From Pelodera strongyloides (Eukaryota; Nematoda; Chromadorea; Rhabditida; Rhabditidae), in the NCBI GenBank assembly GCA_036852015.1, contig JAANDG010000425.1, forward strand, positions 62,001-126,000: DNA of 64,000 nt. Direction: 5' to 3'. The position numbers were made by a program, and so were the translations under genes. Shown piece by piece: positions 49,001-62,300 of this stretch; positions within the stretch are counted from its first letter, which is position 1; each line of letters begins with the position of its first letter. The notes below the pieces were generated by a model, which saw only the letters and a list, made by a program, of their open reading frames with translations, had not been told where the DNA came from and made no database searches.

Positions 49001-52000
49001 GGTTAATGAGTCGGACGACTGCGCAGCACTGTCACAACAGTGAAATCACAGACCGAGAACCGGTTCTAACAATTTATACTGGACAGTTGTGGGGAAAGTG
49101 GAATTGGATCATGAAACTGCATAATATAAGGAAAATGGAGGAAAGCTACAGAAACTAGTACCACTACTGGAGAAACTTTTTGGTTTACAAGCGTTTGTAC
49201 AAGTGAAACAAAAGTGTCTATAACACATCTGAAGACGTTCCAAACGCGGATATTCATAAAAGAAACATGAGAAATGTCGTTTCTGACACGAGACAAAATT
49301 GACGGTGCATGAAGAAATATGGCATTTGGATGTGGATAACTTGGCAAATGGAGGCGGCCCAAAGAGTCGACGTAAAGTAAGAAATCTGAACAAGAAAATC
49401 AGAACAAAAACAGCTACGTGTTCGTGTGCAACAAATGTACACGTACTTTATCTAATCAAATGGTTTTGAAACCATGCAAACAAAAGTAACGCCGAAGAAT
49501 TTAAAAAAGGTGTCAACATTAAAAAACCGAAATCATAAATGTGCAACTACTTGTGAAAATAATAATGCAAACATTTGGGAATGTTTAAAAAACCTCATTT
49601 GACTAAAAAGGTCTGCAATAGAATGGGGGGAAGGGATTTAGGGCACAAGACTGTCTAGAACGGGATATATTATTATGGATCATGATCCGACTTACTGATA
49701 CGGATAATTTACCAATACGAATGTCGACAATACAAATACATAGAACTATATAGAACCACAAAAAGTTGCCAAATTCCCTTATGTCTTCCGAGCGATGATG
49801 GGAATATTGTCAATTTTGCGAAAACTAAATAGTTCAGAATTAAAAGGAGACTTTCAACCGAAAATATAATACGTCAGAATAATGATCTCTTTTATCGAAG
49901 GATAAGGCGGAAACGTGGTGCCTCCAAAAGCAGACGTGAAACGAGCTCAAACAAATGAACAAATAAAATACATATGCCGGTATCAGAGCAGGATCTCCCT
50001 TTGGCGGCGAGATAAAGAGACCGGAGGAGGAGATAATACGTTGAGACGACAATACATAGAAGAACGTTGTAACTAAGGGAAAGGCTAATGGTAAGTGGCG
50101 CAGAGAGGACTTGCAACTGTGCCAATAAAGCAATGTCTACAGGTAAGTCAGATATCCTAGGCAAGTGAACACCAATTAGCAACAGCATTTTTCTTTTTAA
50201 ACCATTGATTACGACCAGAAATAGAAAAATAACATTTGGCTTCGAGCATGTGCGATGTTTCAAAAATTGTCCTGGCGGGACAACGAGGGATATACAATGT
50301 GAAAGCGCAGATTTTCCCGCCAAAAGTTCAAGCAAATGCGTTCGGCGAAGGGTGGAAGACGCTTTTTTGTACTTTCTCATTTAGCATAGGCTACGTAAGC
50401 CGGTAAGCAATAGTAAAAAGTAAAGAAGTAAGCAGCAATAGTACAAAAAACTGTGTCGCAATAGGCCTAAAAATGTGCATTGGTTCCAATTCCAGCTAAT
50501 CAAAAGCATTATGAACAATGGTACAATTCAAATCAACTGATTATACAAACGAATAAACAGTCCATAATATAACCAACACGCAGTTCCGTCTAAAACTGAG
50601 GCACGCCCCAAGGGGAAGACAATCGGGGAAATCCAAATTTCAATTTGAAATGTTCGAAGAGAAGTACTGAAAACAATACATCTATTATTGTGAAAATATG
50701 AGAAATTGCACATACAAACTGAAGGTGCCGGGTAGTTAAAGGAAGTTTATCCAACAGGGCGTAAACAAGCTTGGAAGCATCAAAGAAGAAATGAGGAGAT
50801 AGAATAGTATATTCCTTCTCCAAACTCTTTCCCTTCTCTCTCCTCTCAGTGGAAATTATTCTCCCGTTTTGCGACTCGGCAAGAGGGCAAAGCGGTAATT
50901 TGCATACAAAATCAATCGGTTTCCGAATAGGGGAACAACGGGAAAATTGGACACAATGGAAATGCGAAATTCGATTTAAACATAGAAAAGATGAAGTTTT
51001 TCTGCTGGTCGTGAGAAAAGTACCATTAATGAAATACAAAAAGCCTTTAAGGAGGTCAGTTCAGAAGCGATGCAGTAAAGAAACAACGGGAGGTGTTGTC
51101 AAAGTCTGTAATCCATGCAATTACTGGGGTTGGGTGCGATTGGCACGTGAACATAATGGTTAAATACAGTGTGTCGGACAGCAAATGAGTGAAAGCGAAG
51201 GGTAATAGTGGAATGGAGTGAAGAACAAGAGGTCATGAATGTCGAGACACTGTAGTAATACAGTAATATAGTGGTAATCTAACTGTAAATGGTAAAAAGG
51301 GTATCCCAACGGTGAGGGTCTTTGGGGTGCTGACAAACAGGGCTGGAATAAAGGGTGATCGATGGCCATGCTAGCAGAAGGGGCTGTACAAATGGGAGAA
51401 CGGCACCAAGCCTCGGGGATCCCATTCACTATATGGCAGATGGTCATCACCGAATAGGTCTTGAAGGGAATAACGAAGGGGAACTGGCGACACAATTCGA
51501 TTAAGAAACCCACACAAATAGGTTCGCTTCAGACACAACATGGCAAATTGGAACACGCTGTACGAAGCCGATAATGACGTCCTGGTTACAAAGTTTATCA
51601 ATTGATAAATTCCACAAAAGATGGATCATATGACGAGATATTTGTACTTATCAACGTTTGTGGTGTAACGCAGAGGATGACTATATCTAGTTGTAATATA
51701 ATCAGCGTCAGTCGAGGAAAAAATGTTTCCTCATTTTCCAGCAAAACGTACTATATATGTGAGAATATCAAAGAGCAATTGCGTTTGGAATATCAAAGGG
51801 AAATTTGCATACGCTGTGGACGTTGAATCAATGATTGTCAGAGAGGGGAGACCGTAGTGGATGGAGCGTCCCAGAGGGAGACAGTTGGAGAGCAGGGTAG
51901 GCACATATGTTAGGGGAGATACAACGAGTGAGAGAGGAGACGAGACATTGCGTAAGATGGAGACATGGAGAGAGAAAAAGGGCAATCAGGGTGATACGTT

Positions 52001-55000
52001 TCACTTTCGGGCCGAATGGGGGAACCATTTGCGAGAGATACCCATTTCTGGGTACATAAATGGGCAGGAGAGAGGGACTGGCCAGACCAACTAATATTGG
52101 GAAAAATACGTTTTCTCGGCTAATAGACTCCCGGGCTGTAGCTTTAATTGGATACTTCAGAATGTGTTGGTTAGGTGGCTTCTTTGGTATGTAGATAATG
52201 GGGTCGCATTTTTATACTGCAATGTGTTTGAAAAGGCTACACAACGGAACGAAGAAATAAAAGTAAATCTCAACAAAAGCTTCAAGGAACCAGTGATGTT
52301 GCAAAGCAAATAAGTTTTCCTTGATCTAAAGAGATATCTAGCAATAATCATCCTCATAAACCTGCACGTAATATTGTAAAGTTCGCGCAATAAATTCCGG
52401 TCGGAGAAAGCCGACTTTGATGTTTTTCTCACAACTACACGTGTTAAACATTCCATTCCGCTTTCCTTCACAAAATGATCAATCGAACGAAAGCGGGAGC
52501 ACTATACTAAGGCAATGTTGAAGGACAAATTTTTCCCAAAAATCATCACATTAATGATTAGTACTCTTTTAAGTCTGCGATTACCCGAACACAAAGGAAA
52601 CTAACGTTCGTCATAAAACTTAAACTCTGTTCTTATGTCCAGGTTGTGTGGCAATGTACCCTGGCATATACACTGCTAGTGGCAATGGCAGTACCTCAAC
52701 GGACTATTCAAAAAGCAGGTAATATTGACTTTGTCCCACGTTATTCTCACAAACCATTATATCGACAATATCTAGGTAAGGAATAGGATATTTGACGCCT
52801 CTGACGAACAACCTGTTCATTAAAGTCGAGCACGAGGCTATTTGTTCTGGCCCAAGCAACTGACATTTTTGAGGTAGAATGATTGTGAAAATTGTTTTCA
52901 ATTGGAGGAATAGTGTGTGTAATTGAGAGGGATCTCTGTTACAGTGCCCATATAATCGGCCGGGGGGATATTGAAGTGTCGGAGTCAGCCAAACAACCAT
53001 CACCTCGTAAAATTTACCCAATCCAGAGAGAACAGCCACACGAGTCCGAAAAAAAAAGAAGATAAAACAAGTAGTTGTAAAACTCTTAAAGAAAAAATTG
53101 CCCAAAACATTATCGTCAACATGTAGTTGTGACGTACCTTGTCTTATCGAAATGTTATATCGCAGTGAGTTACAGGCAAAACAATTGAAAAAAGTGTAAG
53201 GCACGCCCACAAAGGAATACCAAAGGGTCTGCAGGCTTCAGCTAAAACAGTGCCTGTTAGAAAGGTAATAGTTGCATTCACACGAAAGAAAACGGGAGCA
53301 TTTTTCGCAATTAATTTTATTGCTTGCCTCGATTGAAAGAGTCCGATTTACACAATTTTACAAATGTCTAAATGAATTGGAAAAAACGGTAGTTGGTTGC
53401 GGAAAAGAAGCTTGCTCCCAGAAAGGTACAGTATATAAGCCGAGTAAAATGAATTGTCCAAATTGCACAGCAATGCATTTCCAGCATTCAGTTATTTTGC
53501 GCCAACTAAACCAGATAGAGCGATTTATAATAGACAATCTACGGAGGAAAATGTTGCCTCTAACAAATGTTATAACTGGTATATTTATTACGCTGACCAT
53601 GAGCCTTTTTTATACCTTAGTAGAACTGATCGGATTCACTTGAGCACTCCTACGGAACATATGTGACAAGTAAAAACAAAGATTAATTATTGGGAAAATC
53701 GGGATAAAGTTTGCGGTATATGAAAGAGAAACGTTGTTTGTCTATACTCAAGTTTAGGATAGACGTTCAGAAGAAACGAATTTACCTTATGTGATTAAAT
53801 AAGGGAGGACGAAACAGGGTAAGGTAGGGAAAGAGAAACTAAGAGATCTAATCTCTTTTCCTGGTCGGCAATGAGGGCATATATCCTTCCAAAGAAGCTA
53901 CTCCAACTTAAGAGCTTTCAAGACTCCCAAATTTTTAGCGCACAAAAAGACGGGCATATAAAGAATGAACGAAAAATAGAAACAATTGGCAAGTGAGTGC
54001 GAGGGTGGATATAGAAACAATCACAAAAAAACGACGGAATTTGTACTAAGACGAATACTTCAGAAGGGGACATCAGGAGCGCAACGATATACTAATTAGT
54101 ATGCGCAAGTGTTTGCACACACAAGCGGAGGGGAGGATCATATGTCGTGATGATATTAGAAATGCTCAGAAGCAGAACGTCTCATATGTCGTCCCTATTA
54201 GGACAACTAAAGGAGAATAGTTGGAACCGGGAATTATCATAAATTGGTCTGCACTCGAATGTTGGAAAAATTTCTTATTCAACGTGCTTCCGTTCCAATC
54301 AAAAAAGTGCACACGGCAAAACGCAGGCAAAATGCAAATTCTTCCCAAAATGACCTTTTCGTTGTGATAAAATACATCGGCAGGCCCGCAAATTCCTTCG
54401 ATTACTCACATATATGCAGGAAACCATAGGTAGTATTCTTGTGAAATATTCGTAATTAAATTATCTATAGCGCCTCACCACAAGTCATGTGTGAAGCCCG
54501 ACTTTTTACTATTCTAAAACTTATACCATATAATGTTAATAAGGGTTGTTGTGGTATGCACTGCACGTTCTGATGAGGAATGCACCTGAATGCTACCTGG
54601 AAACTATAACCCAAGCAAAGCAAACTGTGTGATTCTTCCTCCGCTAGTGTGTGCGTTATTGGCTCGAACATGTGTAAATGAGAACATGGACATTTGAGTG
54701 TGTGAACGGGTCATTTGATATGACTACAGCAGTGGAAACGTTACGGAGAAAGTAGGGAACAAGCAACGTCTGAACGTCTAACATCTGTCAGACAAATTTA
54801 CCAACATCAAATACTAATATATGCTCATGCCGAACAAGAGGATCAGTATCATTAATATCAAGCTGCAAACGTTTATCATGCTTAACCACTTGTACGTGAG
54901 TGCAAGTGACGACAAGAATCAAGGTCATCTGGGCCACCATTAATGAACTGCAGCCAATCAAGCATAATAACGAGTATTTGCAACAACAAACTGTAAAAAG

Positions 55001-55900
55001 GAAAGGAGGGCATTGATTGTAGGCCACTGAAACCCTATATTATGTCTTTTAATGGCCTCGGTTTCTTATCATGTATTCCATGTATTCTCTTCCCATGGGA
55101 TTAGAATCCATCTGACCGTTTCTAAGCGAGCGTGTCTGATCGTAAACATCAGGTCAACTCCCATATCATCACAAGCATAAAGCCGGCAAGACGAAGGGAA
55201 CGCAAACATTGGACATCCCAATACCATATCACGTCTGCCCTTTCTATAATAAGACTGGGAAAGATGCGTGGGCTGTTATGATTACAAAGGTTTTAGAGGT
55301 TGGGCTGTGTTTGAGAAAACCTCCAGACGAAGTTAAATAAATGCGTAAGTTTAGATGTGAGTGCATATGTGCAATATGTTAAGAGAACGATACATATGCG
55401 CTCCAAGTTCCTTTTTTATTTTTATAAGGAATCAATGTACAATCTTTTTTTATGTTGATGAAAAGTTATTTTTTCAGAAGCGGCGTAGTACAGAAATAAA
55501 CAAGAAGGCAAATGTTTTGAAAAGGACTGCAAAGCGGCCGATGGATTACTATAAGCCGATCGCAAAGGCAAGGATGGGTCCTTCTCTTTGTAAAGCTACG
55601 TCATTGGGCAGCGAGGGGTCACTCTGTACCCTAACTGACCACTAGACCACATCGATCCGACGCAGTAAATATTGAGAGCCACACGCGTCCCGACTGGATT
55701 CCCGGCATACTGTAACCTCATTTGCATAACAAAAATTTGCATACTGTTGTTTTAATGATTGAGGTATCCTTGTAAACACAGCTGCTTCCATGTAGATATC
55801 AGACGTTCCAGTAAAAAATCTTTCGGCAATAAAAGAGTTGTATGTGTAAATAATACAAGGGCGCATAAGATGAGGAAAGAAAAATAAATACTAATTTTGA
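46040..55900. other. About 10 kb without a recognisable gene, strand-asymmetric
   Basis: Upstream of syndecan on its strand. Many unrelated open frames occur on the minus strand (for example 49892-50380, 50590-51039, 52704-53210) but none shows a domain, conserved motif or linked splice sites. Much of the stretch is purine-rich on the plus strand: 45 of the 60 bases at 51841-51900 are A or G. The antisense strand is therefore pyrimidine-rich and poor in stop codons, which explains the long minus frames. It may be a large 5' intron or regulatory domain of syndecan. Two weak exon candidates are noted in findings. Confidence 0.5.
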
Positions 55901-56237
55901 AGAATTTTAGAATATTTTTTATTTTATTACTTGGATACTTTCGGAAACGCGCACTTATCGATTGAGCGCCACAAATAAATTGTTCTATCTTACAAAATCT
56001 TCACAAACGCTGGTTTGGTAGGCGTTTAAGCAAAAAGAAAGAAAAAGCACACGTAGATGCAGTCAAACTGACAACATATCATCACTCTCTATCTTTATAC
56101 ATATCGAATAAGCAAAGATTGTGGATACAAGATGAATTAGCTTTCATTGATTCTACATTCTACTTAGTGGTGTTGTACACGTATGGCTCGCAGTAGATGC
56201 TGAGATAGATGGACGTCCCTTATAAGAAGATGATGGT

Positions 56238-58060
56238 TTAGGTCTTGGCGGCAAGGGCAGCTGCCTTCTTGGCTTCTTCAGCACGACGAGCAGCCTGAAA
56301 TACAGTACTAGTCTCCTTTTGAACTTTTTTTTCACAAAGGTTTATTGATAAAAAACTTCAATGCATGTTGTGATATTTAACAGCAATTTGTCGCAGACGT
56401 AATACACTTTTTACACCTTTATTGTGAATGTGTACTGTTCTTCGATCTCACGTGCTTTGGATCAAGTCAGAAAGTTTCACGGTTGTACCCTTCCTTTCAA
56501 GAGCACTTTAATGAACTACATTGGAAAACACCACACGCAACGCAAGATAAGTAAGTCCACATTCGCGTATATTGAAATTCAAAGACATGCATGGACTGAA
56601 AGCAGCGAGAAAAATAATTTCCGGAAATTAGAATGCAGTCAGAGCCCTCATAGATATCACACAATGCAAAGTCAGAGCAACTATTGCACTACCTACACGC
56701 AAGGTTTTGTGGCAGTCTAAGCTTTTGCACGAGTTTTAAAATCGGTATTTATATCAACTCTTTACTGTTTCATTTACGGACGGCGAGTGTGGACGTATTA
56801 TTAAACTGTCACTGTGTTACTAAATTGCCAGTTTCGCGCCCTAGAACGTGCGTGTTAAAACACGGCCTTTTTCACAACTACGGAGGTGAGTTATAACAAA
56901 TAAAATAATAGAAGCAATAAAAGATGAAAAACAAAAGTTAAAATGTTTACCTGAGCAGCAAGGAAGTCCTTCTCCTCCTTTTTGACTCCATCCAGCAACT
57001 GTTGAAGGGACTGTCCGTCAAGGAGAGCAGCCAATGAAGATTCGACCTTCTGGGTCGAAAGAGTCACACTGAGCTTCGCTGCCTGAATCAAATTTATGAA
57101 GCAACACATCTCTATTTTGGCTAAATGTTGCATCGTCTTCGATTGATAAGAACAAGGACAAAGAGATAAAGAATACCGGGTTATAACAATCGAATAATTT
57201 TCCCGGGAAGTCGATTTATATACGCTAATTTTACCCAGCTATCAATCGTTACACCCTTGGTAGGGTGAGGGGTTCCGGGCAGGAATCGAACCACCGACCG
57301 GCGGCGTGAACAAGGCGCTTGCCTCTACCACCCCCCCCCATGTACAGTAAAAAATCAAAAAATCAGGATCACTCTTCAAAAAAGTCACCTGCTCAGGGGT
57401 CACGTTGTATTTTTGGCTGACGCGGTTGAGTTCATCTTGAAGACCTTTCTTCACCTGCAAGAGAACAAAGAAATATACGTAAATGGAAAGGCTGCGCAAC
57501 CGAATAAAAATGAACCGAAATACAGTGGATATGGCCATAGACAAAACTGTCCTATCTCACAACAGACATCTATCGCCGCCTGATGCGTCTTTCCAACACT
57601 ATGCAGGCGATACTGCGAAGTAGCCAGGAAAAATGGGCATACTTATATGTAATATCTGAAGCGTATATTCCAAATTTATGTAATAAGATTCAATTGTGAT
57701 AATTTTGGAGAGTTGCGAAAATTTGGCCTACTCATACCAAACTCCTGAAACGTAAAAAAACGTTGTGGACACACAAATAAAACCTCAAACCTTTCGCTTT
57801 TATATAATAAGAAGATAAAAAAGAAACTTACAGCGGGATCGGTGTTGACGAGATCTGCTCCCTTCTGACCGAATTCTCGGACCTTCTTAAGGAAGGAGTC
57901 ACGGACCAAGTCTCTAAAGTACAAGGAATGAAATTTATCACCAAAGTAGCCGAAGGTAGTAGCAAAGCTACAAAGCTGATTTATAGAATTAAAATATTAA
58001 ACGAAAGGTAACTGACTTTCTGGCGACAGTCGTGGAAAAGGATCGTGCGACACGGTACAT
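56238..58060 (-). CDS. Mitochondrial ATP synthase coupling factor 6-like subunit
   Basis: The F6 subunit sits in the peripheral stalk of mitochondrial F1Fo ATP synthase. Exons on the minus strand: 58060-58017 (MYRVARSFSTTVARK, a typical import presequence), about 57913-57832 (DLVRDSFLKKVREFGQKGAD, then LVNTDPA), about 57456-57389 (VKKGLQDELNRVSQKYNVTP), about 57083-56953 (KVESSLAALLDGQSLQQLLD, then GVKKEEKDFLAAQ) and 56294-56238 (AARRAEEAKKAAALAAKT). The KKVREFG and LQDELNR segments match the F6 pattern; the Ala/Lys-rich tail resembles nematode ATP-4 as I recall it. A bare acceptor (TTCTTTTAG) lies 20 bases before the ATG. Assignment rests on short motifs, so another small mitochondrial protein is possible. 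Confidence 0.7.
57242..57345 (-). pseudogene. tRNA-like sequence (degenerate tRNA or tRNA-derived SINE head) in an intron
   Basis: On the minus strand, TGGTAGAGGCAAGCGCC fits an A box and GGTTCGATTCC a B box of RNA polymerase III, with tRNA-like spacing. The middle (TGTTCACGCCGCCGG) resembles tRNA-Glu(UUC). The T stem does not pair properly and a poly-G run stands where the acceptor stem should be, so it does not look functional. Confidence 0.5.
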
Positions 58061-58528
58061 TTTTGTGCAGGAAAATTTACCTAAAAGAAATAAATAAAGT
58101 GTGAAAAAATAGACTGCAGACTGGTGTGTCAGTGCAAAATAATTTCAATACTTCGGAAACAGTTCAGTAAATACTAACCTACAACCAGAAAGTTATATCT
58201 CAACAATTTCTCACAGAACTATAGAAATAAGTGATAAAACAAAAAAAAATAGTTTATAGAAAATGTCTTCATTATTATTTATTTAAATCTAATCATAATT
58301 TTTCAGACAACAAACTAGAAAATCTCAAAAGTCGCCCGTCGCACACTTGCGTCAATGAGCAACTGTGCGCACTTTGCGAGAGAGCGGGAACTCAAACAAC
58401 CTGCTAACCTCAGTTCGAATGCGAGAGAGAAAGAATTCCAACAATTACAGACCGATAAATAGGAAAGAGTGTATTTTTTTTTTGCAAGTACGAATTAATA
58501 TTTACTGTGCAAAAACATAATGATTTAA

Positions 58529-58689
58529 AGCGAAATGCTAGCCTCTGGAAAATTTGCATATGATAAGCAAATCCTATGCATCCTATGCTAATTTTGTACG
58601 ATCGTCCACGGCAATCGTACAAAATTAGCATAGGATACATAGGATTTGCTCATCATATGCAAATTTTCCAAAGAGGCTAGTATTTCGCT
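58529..58689. mobile_element. Short palindromic TTAA-flanked element
   Basis: A 161-base palindrome with arms of about 75 bases; ends AGCGAAATGCTAG and AGCGAAATACTAG. TTAA stands at both edges (58525-58528 and 58690-58693). The centre is near 58605 (TCGTCCACGGC). It lies about 470 bases upstream of the F6-like start. No coding capacity. Confidence 0.85.
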
Positions 58690-58882
58690 TTAAAAACGAA
58701 CCATAATTGGCTTGATACACTTGACAATCGAAGTAGGAAGGCAGATGCTAGAATGCTCAGAAAAATATTGGCTGGCAAATGCGGCCATTATCTACGTTCA
58801 ATGTACAAATTCAGGAATTCTAAATTCAGGAAACCTCTCGACGTGGTCGTATCAAAATCATAATTTTTTATGTTCGTAATAA

Positions 58883-58914
58883 ATGTTATGTTATGTTATG
58901 TTATGTTATGTTAT
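58883..58914. repeat. (ATGTT)n microsatellite
   Basis: About six perfect copies of the pentamer ATGTT. Confidence 0.95.
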
Positions 58915-59358
58915 TACCGGTATTCAAACTTTAAAAAAAAATCTTGTAGATATGAATGAAAATGAAGAAAATGAAAATGAAGAAAAAATGTTTATATACA
59001 ACGATACTTAACATATTGTCACTGTTGTTTTTCTTCTAAATCCCGTCTCAAAATGTACCCCTTTTTCCCGATACATAGACGCTCGTCAAATGATTACTAG
59101 CAGCATATCACCTAATGTTGACACTCTGCTGAAACTCTGCTTCGCTCAAGAGAAATTCATCTACTATTCATTACAGACATCTTTATTTGATACCAAATAA
59201 TTACAATTAAATGGCTTCATGTGTTTCTGGGGTACCTTTTTTGCCCCGCTAATAAAAAAACAGAACACTCCATATCTAATATTTTGCCTTTGTATCTCTG
59301 TATAATCTTTTATATTTTGCCAACACATATATGGAACATACATAAAGTGAATAGGCTT

Positions 59359-59364
59359 TTATTT
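59359..59364 (-). terminator. Poly(A) signal of the serine hydrolase gene
   Basis: AATAAA on the minus strand, 28 bases beyond the stop codon at 59392-59394. Confidence 0.65.
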
Positions 59365-59391
59365 GAGAACCTAAGTGATGCAAGGTACGGA

Positions 59392-62300
59392 TCAATTTGA
59401 ATGATTGCTTTCTTGAATTGTGTCCATGATATCGTACAGTTTATCCTTTAATCTCGCGAAGGACGGCACCAAATCAGCATCTGAGATTTTTAATCCATTG
59501 CACACGTATGCATAGGACAATTGTTGATGGAGATCAACCCTCACGTTTTGACCCCCGTATCCAGAGTGACCAAAGATCCACTGGCCCTAAATAAAGATAT
59601 TCTTAAATCGAAATAAAGACGGTAATCACTTGAATATCCGTCATTCGATGTGAAACTTAACACACTTATTAAAAGAAAAATATCGCACACCGTAGAAGTA
59701 ATTCAGCACTTTTTTATGAAGCTTCATAACCTCCTAATGTATAGTTTCCACATTTCACACCAGTGCTTATAAATGAAAATCTATACATTACTTTATTATT
59801 TTTAGTAAATTGCCATCCATAACCCTTGCTTTCTGGGTATCCATTGCAAATGTCAATCTCATCTTCCAGTAAGGGTCCAGCCAGCAGTTGGTCGTACATC
59901 TTGAGTGGATCGTTCATTATCATGGATAATTCGTAGAGCAGTTAACACACCTTAGATGACCTTAGTTCATACTACCTAATGACACGCTCGTTATATCCAA
60001 GCTAATAAATTATTCAAAGCCGCAATGACTACGTTTTTATTAGGTTATTAGATTTGAATACATCGCTCATAAATAACTTTGAATGGTATTTTCATATGAC
60101 CAACCTTTTCATTTAATATTTTCTTGGTCGCCAGTAGTGAGTGCAATTGTGCTAGTCCCCTTGCAGTGCCTATTCCCATATTTGAAGGCATCGGGAGAAC
60201 TCGATTTTCAAGTTTGTTGTACTGAAGAGCCTTTTTGATTATTTTCTTCAAGGGATGTATGAAATTTAGGGTCAATATTCAGTAAATTTAGTGTCTTTAC
60301 TAAGGGACTGTGTCTTTCTGCCGTTGATTGCCTATAAAAGGTACAATGTGAGAATTCGGACTCACATCTTCGACGGTAATCCACCACCAAGTCTTATACA
60401 ACTGATCGTTGTGAATGTTGTTGCCGAGGTTATACCTGAGTAAGGAAACAATCTTTGTTTGTGAACAAAGAACTAGAAGAATAATTGTCTACATTAGAGT
60501 GTTGCCAATACGGCACTCCTTGAGAGCCGTTAGGTTTGGGGAAACCTAACTATCTTTTATCACACTTCTCTTTTGTAACTACCTCCTCAATGATTCTTCG
60601 TAATCCTCTCCTTCATAGCTAAGATCTTCCGTAGACGGATCAATCAATACAGCCACACTTTTGGGGCAAAGTTCATCAGGCAAACCAATCGACACCTCTC
60701 TAATTCCTAAAAAAAGGGGAAATAACTTGTGAGAACCGTGTATGCCAACTAGGAATATCACTGCTTTATCAATTAGTTGGGATTAAGCTATGTCTTTTTT
60801 TATCTGTTTACGATCAATAAACTCAATCCAGTATCACAGTAATCGTACCGTATTTATGTTCCAATTCACTAAATATTTCGGTAATTCCCCGTTTTTCTTT
60901 GTCCAATCTCCTCACAATCTGATCAATGAGGAAACCAATTGTTAGAGCGTGATATCCAGTCTGAACAAATATTTAAACATATGCAATATTCCTTTTTTCG
61001 AAAACATTAAATGCAAATAACATACATCGCAGCGCAATTTCCGGATGACGTGCATTTTATTTATGCAAACGGCGTGGATTTACAGACGTATATTTAACAA
61101 CCATTATTGCCTGTTTTATTATGTAATTTCCTGCATCAAGCATTTAAATATGGGTTTATGAATGGACTATTACTTCATTGAGATGGACCGATAAGCTTTC
61201 AGAAGGCATCCTAGAAAGATATATTTAGGAATAATGTATTTGTACTTTGATAATGTGAATTTATATGTAACATTGAATAGTACTTATTACTCATTGTCAT
61301 CTGCTCACCTGAGTTCCCGGTTCCCAAACGGGAGTTGCGTTCTCAAAGTAGGTGCTCATTTTCCGCCAATCAGTAACATCCTCTCTAGTCACTTGCACAT
61401 CGGTATAAGGAAGTCCAGCCTTCATAAATAATCAACCCTGTTTTACGATCTTTCGAAGCTAATAGTTTTACATACGGGCATAAGGGTATGCCTTCAATAT
61501 CGAATATGCGTAAATTGCGGCCATTTTGTGGACGCAGAATGAGAGCTACTTAAAACAGTTGTTAAAATGTAAACCAGGAATATTATTAACTTGTAGTACA
61601 AAGAAACCTTTTGAAAACACAGGTCGGAAGATACAAGTTATCTAACCAACAAAACCAGAATGATCGAACCTGATGCAGGGCAACATGCGATATAGTTGTT
61701 TTCTCCTTTCCATGTTTTCCATACTCCGGCCAAAAGTCGATTAATTTTGTATTGTAGGAGACACCAGTTTCATTGAGCACATGCGCCAGTACGATAGCAG
61801 AAACACTCTATAATGAGATTAAAATTTTCCGGATACGCTATTATTTTCTGCATTCATTTTTTGTCCACATGAAGCCGGTTTTAGTGTTTGTTGCTAAGAT
61901 TTGTTGCTAAGATGTAGCGAAGGAACCAAGGGCGAGGTGAGGTTTTTGAAAACGGTTCGTATTTGCACTTTTTGTGGCGATTGCGCGCTGTGATATTATT
62001 TCCCGGATGGCATGGCGTATTTCTCAGAAGCATCAGTATATTTTTATCTGAATCCGAAAGTGCACTAATTCAAACAGGTTAGGCTTGTTTTCCTCACCTT
62101 TGTAGTTGAAAACAGTACTGTAGCCGTCTGTTTCTCCCATGGTATTTCATTTTCTCTGTCCCGGAGGCCTCCCCATAGGTCGATCACACGTTTCCCCTTA
62201 TAATAAACGGCGAAAGCTGCCCCAGCCCTCTCCAAGTGGTTTTCAAAATTTTCCCTGAAAATATGTCACCTTTGTGGCTCTATAATAAACGTTCATAAAT

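Noticed and set aside
49892..50380. 162-codon minus frame, possible membrane protein
   Set aside because: No ordered domain or splice partners; explained by the pyrimidine-rich, stop-poor minus strand in this region.
52704..53210. 168-codon minus frame
   Set aside because: No recognisable motif, no acceptor or donor context and composition like the surrounding non-coding DNA.
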